The notes: a model not told the origin generated them from the sequence alone. A DNA stretch of 13,978 bases from an uncultured Atopobiaceae bacterium (GCA_944321005.1 CALUJT010000028.1:1-13978), one strand, 5' to 3'. Positions 7,148 to 13,770 are shown, numbered from the stretch's first letter. Numbers and translations are program-made.

Positions 7148-7975
7148 ATGCTCCAGAACCGCTGCGACACCCACACGCACACGCTCTACTCGCGCCACGC
7201 CTACTCGACGGTGCGCGAGAACGTGCTCGCCGCGCGCGACGCGGGGCTCGAGCTCCTGGGCATCGCCGACCACTTCTCCGACATGCTCTTCCCCAACACC
7301 GACCTCGCCCACGGTAGCCTGCGCGACTACCAGCACTTCATCAACATGCGCGTCTGGCCGCGCTCCTGGGAGGGCGTGACGCTGCTCCGTGGCATGGAGG
7401 CGGACGTGCGCACGCTCGACGGGCGCCTCTTTGGCCAGGACATCGAGGTCATGGAGGACATCACGGGCCGTCCCGTGCGCCGGGTCTCCACGCTCTACGA
7501 CCGGGCCGCCGCCGGCTGCGACTACGTTATCGCGAGCGTCCACTACAAGAACTTCGCCGACGGGGCGTCGCTCGCGCAGACCACCGAGATGTACCTCGGC
7601 GCCCTGGCGCAGCCCAAGGTGCTGATGCTCGGCCACACCGGGCGCGCCGGCGTGCCCTTCGACGTCCGCGAGGTGGTGGGCGAGGCCGCGCGGCGGGGCA
7701 AGCTCATCGAGATAAACGAGCACAGCCTGGACACGCGCGGCCGCGAGGGGCGCACGTGGGCGAGCTGCGCGGAGATCGCCCGGGCCTGCGCGGAGCTGGG
7801 CTGTCAGGTTGCCGTGAACACGGACGCCCACGTGTGCTGCGACGTGGGCCGCTTCCCCTCGGCGCTCTCCATGCTCGAGGGGATCGGCTTCCCGCCGGAG
7901 CTCGTGGCCACCCGCTCCGCCGAGGCGTTTCTCGACGCCATGCGCGGCGCGGGCCTCAAGGCGCCGGAGCTCTAG
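7148..7975 (+). CDS. PHP-domain metal-dependent phosphoesterase
   Basis: A 275-residue protein made almost entirely of a PHP (polymerase and histidinol phosphatase) domain. The metal-ligand set is visible: H9 and H11 in DTHTHT, D41-H42 in IADHF, E84 in GMEADV, H132 in SVHYK, H163 in LGHTGR, and D226/H228 in NTDAH. This arrangement is that of stand-alone YcdX-like PHP hydrolases with a trinuclear metal centre. These hydrolyse phosphoesters, and the substrate is unknown. A histidinol-phosphatase role is possible, but no histidine genes are nearby. The ATG is preceded by AGGAG at 7134-7138. It lies 44 bp after the aminotransferase stop, so co-transcription is likely unless the palindrome between them stops it. 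Confidence 0.92.
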   Translation: MLQNRCDTHTHTLYSRHAYSTVRENVLAARDAGLELLGIADHFSDMLFPNTDLAHGSLRDYQHFINMRVWPRSWEGVTLLRGMEADVRTLDGRLFGQDIEVMEDITGRPVRRVSTLYDRAAAGCDYVIASVHYKNFADGASLAQTTEMYLGALAQPKVLMLGHTGRAGVPFDVREVVGEAARRGKLIEINEHSLDTRGREGRTWASCAEIARACAELGCQVAVNTDAHVCCDVGRFPSALSMLEGIGFPPELVATRSAEAFLDAMRGAGLKAPEL

Positions 7976-7984
7976 TCGCCCTCC

Positions 7985-8111
7985 GTTTGTAGGGTACTTT
8001 CACGAGGGCATTCTAAGTACTACCGATTTGATATCATTTTATCTACCAGCGGATTTGTGCCGAAACGTTTGTAGGGTATTCGGAAACGCCCGCAGCAAGT
8101 ACCCTGCAAAT
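7985..8111. repeat. 127-bp AT-richer element with 15-bp terminal inverted repeats
   Basis: The left end GTTTGTAGGGTACTT (7985-7999) and the inverted right end AAGTACCCTGCAAAT (8097-8111) match at 13 of 15 positions. A third copy, GTTTGTAGGGTA (8067-8078), lies inside in the same orientation as the left end. It can also pair with the right end over 11 bases (8068-8078 with 8100-8110, one G-U). The interior, especially 8011-8045, is far more A/T-rich than the surrounding genes. The element begins nine bases after the PHP stop codon and ends just before the exonuclease ribosome site. It therefore also forms the 5' leader or promoter region of that gene. I see no clear target-site duplication and no coding capacity. 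Confidence 0.75.
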
Positions 8112-8120
8112 GAACGATGG

Positions 8121-8127
8121 AGGAGAG
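8121..8127 (+). promoter_or_regulatory. Ribosome binding site that points to a TTG start for exonuclease III
   Basis: AGGAGAG lies immediately downstream of ATG 8117 and six bases before the in-frame TTG at 8132. The ATG has no ribosome site of its own, so TTG is the better start. Confidence 0.7.
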
Positions 8128-8131
8128 ACCC

Positions 8132-8917
8132 TTGTCAGATGCCCCCGCGCGCGAGCTGCGCCTCGTCTCCTGGAACGTCAACGGCCTGCGCGCCGTCATG
8201 AAGAAGGACCCGAGCTTCACGGACGTCCTGGCCGCAACCAACGCCGACGTCTTTGCCATCCAGGAGACCAAGCTCCAAGAGGGCCAGATCAATCTGGACC
8301 TCCCCGGCTACCACCAGACCTGGAGCTACGCCGAGCGCAAGGGCTACTCGGGCACCGCGGTCTTCTCCCGCGAGGAGCCGCTGCAGGTCGTGAACCAAAT
8401 CGGCGCCCCCGAGGCCGACGACGAGGGCCGCGTCTGCGCGCTCGAGTTCCCCACGTACTGGTTCGTGGACGTCTACACGCCCAACGCGCAGAACGAGCTC
8501 GCCCGCATAGACACGCGCCTGGCCTGGGACGCGGCGTACCGCGAGTTCCTGGTGGGCCTTGCCGCCAAGAAGCCCGTTGTGACCTGCGGAGACTTCAACG
8601 TGGCCCACAACGAGATCGACCTCAAGAACCCCGGCCCCAACCGCGGGAACGCCGGCTTCTCGGACGAGGAGCGCGAGAGCTTCACGCGCCTGCTCGACGC
8701 CGGCTTCACGGACACCTTCCGCGCGCGCCACCCGGACGTGACGGGCGCCTACAGCTGGTGGAGCTACCGCTTCAACGCGCGCAAGAACAACGCCGGCTGG
8801 CGCATCGACTACTTCCTCGTGTCCAACGACGTCGCCGACCGCGTGACCGGTGCCTCCATCCTCTCCGAGGTCTACGGCTCGGACCACTGCCCCGTGGAGC
8901 TCACGATAGAGCTTTAG
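8132..8917 (+). CDS. xth: Exodeoxyribonuclease III (AP endonuclease, Xth/ExoA family)
   Basis: A 261-residue enzyme of the endonuclease/exonuclease/phosphatase fold. It cleaves DNA at abasic sites and trims 3' ends in base-excision repair. Visible catalytic motifs are SWNVNGLR (13-20), QETK (44-47, E45 binding Mg2+), Y115 in DVYTPNAQ, GDFNVAH (153-159, D154 and N156), WRIDYFLV (223-230) and the terminal GSDHCPV (249-255, D251-H252). The length matches bacterial ExoA/Xth. TTG 8132 was chosen as start from the AGGAGAG site; ATG 8117 would add five residues. The gene appears monocistronic: an inverted-repeat element precedes it and a strong hairpin separates it from the convergent lipase gene. 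Confidence 0.95.
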   Translation: MSDAPARELRLVSWNVNGLRAVMKKDPSFTDVLAATNADVFAIQETKLQEGQINLDLPGYHQTWSYAERKGYSGTAVFSREEPLQVVNQIGAPEADDEGRVCALEFPTYWFVDVYTPNAQNELARIDTRLAWDAAYREFLVGLAAKKPVVTCGDFNVAHNEIDLKNPGPNRGNAGFSDEERESFTRLLDAGFTDTFRARHPDVTGAYSWWSYRFNARKNNAGWRIDYFLVSNDVADRVTGASILSEVYGSDHCPVELTIEL

Positions 8918-8925
8918 CCGCGGGG

Positions 8926-8957
8926 CGAGAAGGACGGCGGCTCGACCGTCCTTCTCG
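8926..8957. terminator. Hairpin between convergent exonuclease III and lipase genes
   Basis: CGAGAAGGACGG (8926-8937) and CCGTCCTTCTCG (8946-8957) form a perfect 12-bp stem with an 8-nt loop, nine bases after the exonuclease stop. It is placed to end transcription from both sides. No T tract follows on either strand, so it is not a textbook intrinsic terminator, but stems of this kind are common at gene ends in high-GC actinobacteria. Confidence 0.7.
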
Positions 8958-8962
8958 GCGCG

Positions 8963-9916
8963 CTATCCCAGCGTGATGTAGCCGGTGCCTGCGTCCGGGT
9001 CGTCCGGCTGGGGGCCGGCGTCCGGCGAGCCGAAGAGGAACTCGCGCACGCGCGGCATCTCTCGCAGGTACTGGGCGTGGCCGGCGTCGTAGGCAGCGGC
9101 GAGCTTGCGCGGGTTGACCGTCGAGTTCTCCACGGGCATCTCGTCCGGGTAGATGATGAGGGCGCGCCGCTGCTCGGCGAGCTCCTCCACGTGCTCGATC
9201 GCGGCGTTGTAGCGCTCCCAGCGCGTGAGCAGGGCGTTGCGCAGGTAGGGATGGTCCTTGGCCGTGGCCTTGAACATCTGGGCGTCCCGTGCGCCGGGCT
9301 TCTTCTTGCGGTACCCGCGCGGGCGCGTGGCAACAAAGACAAACCGGTCAAAGCCGTCGTCCTCGGCCATGCACACGGGGATGCCGGCGCCCGTGCCCAG
9401 GCCGCCGTCCAGAAGCACGCGACCGTCCACCTCGAGCGGCTTCATCATCCCGGGCAGCGTGGAGCTCGCGCGCACGAGGTCGATCATGCGCATGGCGTCG
9501 GTCATGTCCTCGCGCCCAAAGCGCACGGTCTTGCCGGTGTCGCGCTCGAAGGCCTGGATGCGCAGGCGCGCGGGGTTGGCGGAGAAGGTCTCCCAGTCGA
9601 AGGCGAGCGTGCCGTCCCGGAGGGCCCCCTCGTAGAGGGCGTCCGCGTCAAAGTAGCCGCGCCCGCGCAGCAGCGAGGGCAGGCCCACGAGTCCCTTGGC
9701 GGGGCCGTCCGTCATGAAGGCCTCGCGCACGCGCCTGCGGTCGCGCGAGAGGTAGTTCACGGCGTTGCTGGCGCCGGCGGAGAGGCCGCACACGTAGTCG
9801 AAGTAGATGCCCTGCTCAAGAAGGACGTTCGCGAAGGCGCAGGTGTAGCTCGCGCGGTAGCCGCCGCCCTCGAAGACGAGGGCGCAGTCAAAGACGTTGC
9901 TGGTGGGTGCCTCCAT
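8963..9916 (-). CDS. Patatin-like phospholipase (YjjU-like)
   Basis: A 317-residue protein with the patatin catalytic set: oxyanion-hole glycines EGGGYRASY (16-24), nucleophile elbow GLSAG (44-48, Ser46) and the dyad aspartate in LLDGGLGTG (168-176, D170). Patatins hydrolyse acyl esters of lipids with a Ser-Asp dyad. The C-terminal part (about 255-317), with 'IIYPDEMPVENSTVNPRKL', resembles the extra domain of E. coli YjjU-type patatins. There is no signal peptide or transmembrane segment, so it is cytosolic or peripherally bound. An upstream in-frame extension of 92 codons would run through the divergent promoter into the sirtuin gene and is rejected. The chosen ATG has AAGGAGG six bases upstream on its strand. 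The physiological substrate is unknown. Confidence 0.93.
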   Translation of the reverse strand: MEAPTSNVFDCALVFEGGGYRASYTCAFANVLLEQGIYFDYVCGLSAGASNAVNYLSRDRRRVREAFMTDGPAKGLVGLPSLLRGRGYFDADALYEGALRDGTLAFDWETFSANPARLRIQAFERDTGKTVRFGREDMTDAMRMIDLVRASSTLPGMMKPLEVDGRVLLDGGLGTGAGIPVCMAEDDGFDRFVFVATRPRGYRKKKPGARDAQMFKATAKDHPYLRNALLTRWERYNAAIEHVEELAEQRRALIIYPDEMPVENSTVNPRKLAAAYDAGHAQYLREMPRVREFLFGSPDAGPQPDDPDAGTGYITLG

Positions 9917-10042
9917 GGCGAGCCTCCTTCTCACGTGACGAAGCCGCGGGCCGTCGTCGTTCTTCGCGCATAAGGCTGTATCTTCCCCAAAACCGATCGT
10001 CCGAACCATTCCGACGGTATCTCCACGCGGCACGGCTTGGGC

Positions 10043-10048
10043 TACCAT
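10043..10048 (+). promoter_or_regulatory. Possible -10 box (TACCAT) of the sirtuin gene
   Basis: TACCATGG, 34 nt before the start codon, resembles the TACAATGG boxes found before the aminotransferase and folP-folK. No -35 box is clear. The 160-bp gap between the divergent lipase and sirtuin genes (9917-10076) must also hold the lipase promoter, which I could not place with confidence. Confidence 0.4.
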
Positions 10049-10076
10049 GGCCACAGGGGCGAAGAAGGGAACTGGC

Positions 10077-10814
10077 ATGGCACGAACGACAACCAGCCCG
10101 AAAGAGGCTGCGGCAGAGCTCGCCCGGCTCTTTGGCTCGGCGAGAAGGGCGGTCTTCTTTGGCGGGGCGGGTGTCTCCACCGCGAGCGGCATCCCGGACT
10201 TCCGCAGCGCCGACGGCCTCTACCACCAGCGCTTTCGCTACCCACCGGAGACCATGCTCTCCCACGGCTTCTTCGTGAGCCACACGGAGGAGTTCTACGA
10301 CTTCTACCGCGAGCGCATGGTCTGCCTCTCCGCCCGGCCCAACCAGGCGCACGCGAAGCTCGCGCAGCTGGAGCGGGAGGGCCGGCTCGCCGCGGTGGTG
10401 ACGCAGAACATCGACGGCCTTCACCAGGCGGCGGGCTCGCGCGTGGTCCACGAGCTCCACGGCTCGGTCCATCGCAACGTCTGCCAGCGCTGCGGGCAGA
10501 CGTACTCGGCGGAGTGGGTCCTCGCCACCACGGGCGTCCCGCGCTGCGAGAAGTGCGGCGGCCTCGTGAAGCCCGACGTGGTGCTCTACGAGGAGCAGCT
10601 CGACGAGCGCGTTCTTCTTGCCAGCGTGCGGGCCATCTCCGAGGCGGACCTCCTGGTCATAGGCGGCACCTCTCTCGTGGTGTACCCGGCCGCCGGCCTG
10701 GTGGACTACTTCCGGGGCTCCAGCGTGGCCATAGTGAACCGCGATTCCACGCCTGCGGACTCCCGGGCGGACCTCGTGTGCGCCTGCGACATCGCCGCGG
10801 CCTTCGACTTCTAG
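10077..10814 (+). CDS. NAD-dependent protein deacylase (sirtuin, Sir2 family)
   Basis: A 245-residue stand-alone sirtuin that would remove acetyl or other acyl groups from protein lysines. It consumes NAD+ and releases nicotinamide and O-acyl-ADP-ribose. Visible motifs are GAGVSTASGIPDFR (30-43, NAD binding), TQNIDGLH (109-116), catalytic H128 in ELHGS, zinc cysteines C136, C139, C157 and C160, and GGTSLVVYPAA (196-206). All expected catalytic residues are present. An in-frame ATG at 10047 overlaps the presumed -10 box. The second ATG is preferred because AAGGGA lies six bases upstream. There is no partner acetyltransferase or acetyl-CoA synthetase gene in the window, so substrates are unknown. 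A long inverted repeat starts seven bases after the stop. Confidence 0.95.
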   Translation: MARTTTSPKEAAAELARLFGSARRAVFFGGAGVSTASGIPDFRSADGLYHQRFRYPPETMLSHGFFVSHTEEFYDFYRERMVCLSARPNQAHAKLAQLEREGRLAAVVTQNIDGLHQAAGSRVVHELHGSVHRNVCQRCGQTYSAEWVLATTGVPRCEKCGGLVKPDVVLYEEQLDERVLLASVRAISEADLLVIGGTSLVVYPAAGLVDYFRGSSVAIVNRDSTPADSRADLVCACDIAAAFDF

Positions 10815-10821
10815 CCCAACT

Positions 10822-10889
10822 TGCACGAAACGGGACGTGCCTGAAACGTGCAGAAAGTTGCACGTTTCAGGCACGTCCCGTTTTGTGCA
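10822..10889. repeat. Near-perfect 31-bp inverted repeat after the sirtuin gene
   Basis: Arms at 10822-10852 and 10859-10889 are inverted copies over 31 bases with a single difference (G versus A, a G-U pair in RNA) and a 6-nt loop GAAAGT. The arm begins TGCACGAAACGGGACGTGCC. The words GGGAC, GTGCC and GTCCC recur in the TGACA palindromes elsewhere in the window, hinting at a related family. The stem could also block read-through from the sirtuin gene, although no T tract follows. It lies 77 bases before the folP-folK start. Confidence 0.92.
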
Positions 10890-10926
10890 GCGCATTGAGG
10901 CGTTTCCCGCGGCGCGCCCGGGCGGG

Positions 10927-10932
10927 TACAAT
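10927..10932 (+). promoter_or_regulatory. Predicted -10 box (TACAAT) of the folP-folK gene
   Basis: TACAAT lies 40 nt before the start codon, with TTCCCG at 10904-10909 as a weak -35 candidate at 17-bp spacing. The box and the next bases (TACAATGGT, then CG and AGCA) repeat those before the aminotransferase at identical distance from the start. Confidence 0.6.
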
Positions 10933-10966
10933 GGTCCGGAGCAAGTACGGCCCGGAGGGGGATGTC

Positions 10967-12463
10967 ATGCTGAGAGAGAACTACACGACCTGGCACTGCG
11001 GTGGGCACGAGGTCTCCCTCGCGCGGCCGCGCATCATGGGCGTCCTCAACGTCACCCCGGACTCCTTCTCGGACGGCGGGGAGAACCTCGACCATGCGGT
11101 CGCCATCGCCCGCGGCCTGGAGATGCTCGACCAGGGGGCCGACATCATAGACGTGGGCGGCGAGTCCACGCGCCCCGGGCACACCCCCGTCTCCTCCAAG
11201 GTGGAGGCCGAGCGCGTGGTCCCCGTGGTCCGCGCGCTCGTGGAGGCGGGCGCCGTCGTGTCCATCGACACGCGCCACGCGGACGTCGCGCGCATGTGCG
11301 TGCGCCTGGGCGCCGCCATCGTGAACGACGTCTCGGGCTTCACGGACCCCGAGATGGTGGACGTGGCGGCGGACACCTCCTGCGGCTGCATCGTCACGCA
11401 CTGGAACCAGGAGGGCCTGGGCACGCGCGCCCCGCGTCGCCAGGTCACGCTCGAGCAGAGCCGCCCCAACGGCAAGGCACTGCCGCGCCCCGTGACCTCC
11501 CAGCGCCGCTTCACGCTGCCCGAGGAGGCGCCCATCATGCGCCAGGTCATGGGCTTTCTGGGGGACCAGGCGCGCACCCTCGTGAGGGCGGGCGTCTCGC
11601 GCGAGCGCATCTGCCTCGACCCGGGCGCCGGCTTCGACAAGACGGCGGACGAGGACGTGGTCATCCAGCGCGCCACCCGCCCCATGGCGTCCATGGGCTA
11701 CCCGCTGGTGGCTGCGGTCTCGCGCAAGCGGTTCGTCGGTGCCGTCTCGGGCGTCGCGGAGGCCGCGGGGCGAGACTTCGCCACCGCCGGCATCTGCATC
11801 TCCGCCATCGAGAACGGCGCCCGCATCCTGCGCGTCCACGACGTTGCGGGCGTCTCCCAGGCGGTGAACGCCTACTGGTCCGTCTCGCACAAGGACGCGC
11901 GTCAGGGCTTCGTGAGCCTGGGCTCCAACGTGGGCAACCGCGTGGGCAACATCGCGCGCGCCGTGCGCCTCATAGACGAGATTCCCCTCACCTGCGTGGT
12001 CTCCGTGAGCCATGCGTACGAGACCGAGCCCGCCTACGGCATCGCCACCCCCGTGGCCAACGCCGTGGCCGAGATCAGGACCGAGCTCCACCCGCTCGTG
12101 CTCATGGGCAAGCTGCTCGAGGCGGAAAACGAGCTCGGCCGCATCCGCGAGAAGGCGGGGGACGCCGAGGGGGACGCGGAGGCCGAGAAGAGCGCGGAGG
12201 CCGCGCGCATACCCAAGAAGCCCGGCACCGGCCCGCGCACCATCGACTGCGACCTCGTGTGGGTGGAGGGCGAGCGCCACGCGGGCTCCCGCCTCACGCT
12301 CCCGCACCCGCGCGCCGGCGAGCGCGACTACGTGATCGTGCCCATGGAGGACCTCATGCACGCCCCCGAGCGCTTCCTCGCTCATGGCGGCGTGCCCGTG
12401 ACCCCGCGCGAGGAGCGCGTGGGCCACGTGACGGCGGACCTCGGGGAGGTAACGTGGGAGTAG
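10967..12463 (+). CDS. folP-folK: Fused dihydropteroate synthase - HPPK (FolP-FolK)
   Basis: A 498-residue two-domain folate enzyme. Residues 1-308 are dihydropteroate synthase, joining pterin pyrophosphate to p-aminobenzoate: NVTPDSFSDGG (28-38), DVGGESTRPG (62-71), ND (120-121), DPGAGFDK (218-225), SRKRF (252-256, K254) and RVHDV (289-293). Residues 311-498 are 6-hydroxymethyl-dihydropterin pyrophosphokinase, which makes that pyrophosphate: SLGSNVGNR (317-325), YETEP (351-355), GRIR (391-394), GPRTIDCDL (422-430, D427 and D429 the likely Mg2+ ligands) and LPHPRAGERDYV (445-456). The order is DHPS first, HPPK second. Two insertions stand out: about 40 residues after THWNQEG (148-188) and an acidic Glu/Ala-rich stretch at about 398-420. 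ATG 10967 has GGAGGGGG upstream; an ATG 12 codons earlier overlaps the promoter. The next ORF overlaps by 10 bp. Confidence 0.95.
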   Translation: MLRENYTTWHCGGHEVSLARPRIMGVLNVTPDSFSDGGENLDHAVAIARGLEMLDQGADIIDVGGESTRPGHTPVSSKVEAERVVPVVRALVEAGAVVSIDTRHADVARMCVRLGAAIVNDVSGFTDPEMVDVAADTSCGCIVTHWNQEGLGTRAPRRQVTLEQSRPNGKALPRPVTSQRRFTLPEEAPIMRQVMGFLGDQARTLVRAGVSRERICLDPGAGFDKTADEDVVIQRATRPMASMGYPLVAAVSRKRFVGAVSGVAEAAGRDFATAGICISAIENGARILRVHDVAGVSQAVNAYWSVSHKDARQGFVSLGSNVGNRVGNIARAVRLIDEIPLTCVVSVSHAYETEPAYGIATPVANAVAEIRTELHPLVLMGKLLEAENELGRIREKAGDAEGDAEAEKSAEAARIPKKPGTGPRTIDCDLVWVEGERHAGSRLTLPHPRAGERDYVIVPMEDLMHAPERFLAHGGVPVTPREERVGHVTADLGEVTWE

Positions 12464-12975
12464 CGGGGACCTCTCTGACGCTGCGCCCGCGCGTCCCCAT
12501 GGGCTTCGTGACGGGCGCTCCCCACGTGTGCGCGCTCGCCGTGGCGCGCTCGCTCGAGGCGCGCGTGGCCTGGCCGCACGAGGTGGTCTCGGCGGGCGGC
12601 GAGCCGCTCGTGGGCGTGGAGGCCCGCGCCGGGTACGACGACGAGGGAGTCTTCGTGCGCTGCACCCTCTCATGGGATGCCGAGAAGAATCTCGACGTGG
12701 CGGAGCTCGAGCGCTCCGTCAGCGAGGGGGTCGACGCCTGGGAGTCCGCATATGCCGCCGGCCGTGGTGCCGCCGGTCCGCTCGCGTCCGTGCTGGGGGA
12801 CTACTTCGACGTTCTTCTCGGCATGGGCGAGGAGGTCGAGGTCCTGCGCGGCGGCCGCGCGGTCGGCCGCGGGACGCTCGCGGGCGTCGACGTGTGGGGC
12901 CGCGCAACGGTGCGGCTCACGGATGGCCGGGAGCTGGAGCTCGCCCCCGAGCAGGCCCGGCTGAGACTCGTTTAG
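12454..12975 (+). CDS. Truncated biotin-protein-ligase-like protein
   Basis: A 173-residue protein that aligns by eye with the second half of BirA-type biotin-protein ligases. TSLTLRPRVP (6-15) and 'AWPHEVV' match the family's LSLLLRP and KWPNDV positions. The last 50 residues (EEVEVLRGGRAVGRGTLAGV then ELAPEQARLRL) match the small C-terminal SH3-like domain. The N-terminal third with the biotin/ATP loop GRGRxGR is absent, the catalytic Lys and Asn-Asp of KWPND are replaced, and the GILVE segment reads VGVEA. It is therefore unlikely to be an active ligase. GTG 12454 follows GGGGAGG by four bases and overlaps the folP-folK stop by 10 bp, implying translational coupling. It may be a degenerate birA or a repurposed relative. 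birA often neighbours coaX, which fits here. Confidence 0.72.
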   Translation: MGVAGTSLTLRPRVPMGFVTGAPHVCALAVARSLEARVAWPHEVVSAGGEPLVGVEARAGYDDEGVFVRCTLSWDAEKNLDVAELERSVSEGVDAWESAYAAGRGAAGPLASVLGDYFDVLLGMGEEVEVLRGGRAVGRGTLAGVDVWGRATVRLTDGRELELAPEQARLRLV

Positions 12976-12990
12976 GCTACAAACCTGTCT

Positions 12991-13770
12991 CTACCCCCGC
13001 GCCTGCTCCCAGAGCCAGATCTCGCGGATGCCGCGGAGCGTGAGGTCGGGGTCGATGGCGTCAAAGAGGTCCGTGGCCCGTGCGACCGTGCGCGCGAGGC
13101 CGCCCGTCCCCACCACCGTGGCGCGCGGCTCGCCGAGCTCCGCCTGGATGCGGGAGACGAGGCCCTCGGCCTGCGCCGCGGCTCCTATGACGAGGCCGGA
13201 CTGGAGCGCCGCCTCGGTCCCGTCGCCAAGGGCGTGGGCAGGGGCCTCTATGGGGATGCTCGCGAGCTTTGCCGCGCGCGAGAAGAGCGCGTTTGCGGAG
13301 AGCATGAGGCCCGGCGAGATGGCGCCGCCGCGATAGGCGCCCGAGGCGTCCACGACGTCGATGTTCGTGGCCGTGCCAAAGTCCACCACGATGACCGGCG
13401 CGCCGTAGGTGCTGCGCGCCGCTATGGCGTTGGCGATGCGGTCGGCCCCCACCTGCCGTGGGTTGGGCATCGCGACCTCCATGCCGTAGCTCTCGCCGGC
13501 GCTCACGACGAGGGGGCGGTGCCCGAGGTGCTCCGTCAGGCAGCGCCGCCAGGACCTCTCGAGCGCGGGGACGACGCTCGCCACCCCGGCCTCGGTCACG
13601 CATCCCAGCTCGAGGCCATCCTTCATGAAGAAGCCCCAGAGGCGGGAGTGCAGCATGTCGGAGGTGTCGCTCGCGGTGGTGGACATGCGCCAGCCGCGCG
13701 CGAGCTCGCCGCCCTCGTCAAAGAGGCCGAGCGTGGTCTGGGTGTTGCCAACGTCTATGGCGAGGAACAT
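12991..13770 (-). CDS. coaX: Type III pantothenate kinase
   Basis: CoaX phosphorylates pantothenate to 4'-phosphopantothenate, the first committed step of coenzyme A synthesis. The 259-residue protein belongs to the ASKHA (acetate/sugar kinase-Hsp70-actin) superfamily. It shows DVGNTQTTLGLF (6-17, phosphate 1 motif with D6), GADRIANA (108-115, D110 the likely catalytic base), DFGTATNIDVVD (130-141, phosphate 2) and GGAISPGL (148-155). Type III enzymes are insensitive to CoA feedback. The length is typical. ATG 13770 was chosen for the canonical MFLAIDVGNT start and the GGGAGG four bases upstream; an upstream ATG adding 21 residues is not supported. The gene converges on the biotin-ligase-like ORF with only 15 bases between the stop codons and no hairpin there. 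It diverges from rpmE. Confidence 0.96.
   Translation of the reverse strand: MFLAIDVGNTQTTLGLFDEGGELARGWRMSTTASDTSDMLHSRLWGFFMKDGLELGCVTEAGVASVVPALERSWRRCLTEHLGHRPLVVSAGESYGMEVAMPNPRQVGADRIANAIAARSTYGAPVIVVDFGTATNIDVVDASGAYRGGAISPGLMLSANALFSRAAKLASIPIEAPAHALGDGTEAALQSGLVIGAAAQAEGLVSRIQAELGEPRATVVGTGGLARTVARATDLFDAIDPDLTLRGIREIWLWEQARG

Noticed and set aside
8963..10814. Patatin next to a sirtuin as an anti-phage defence pair (CBASS- or SIR2-like)
   Set aside because: The genes are divergent, not an operon. The sirtuin is a 245-residue stand-alone deacylase with zinc cysteines, and the patatin has a YjjU-like tail. There is no nucleotidyltransferase, TIR or other sensor domain.
10037..10966. 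Extension of folP-folK upstream by about 310 codons through the sirtuin region
   Set aside because: The extension is an out-of-frame reading of the sirtuin gene and of the 31-bp hairpin; a good ribosome site and promoter precede ATG 10967.
10811..12673. A 620-codon minus-strand open frame across folP-folK
   Set aside because: Antisense shadow with Arg/Ala/Gly/His-rich composition and no motif; folP-folK on the plus strand explains the coding signal.
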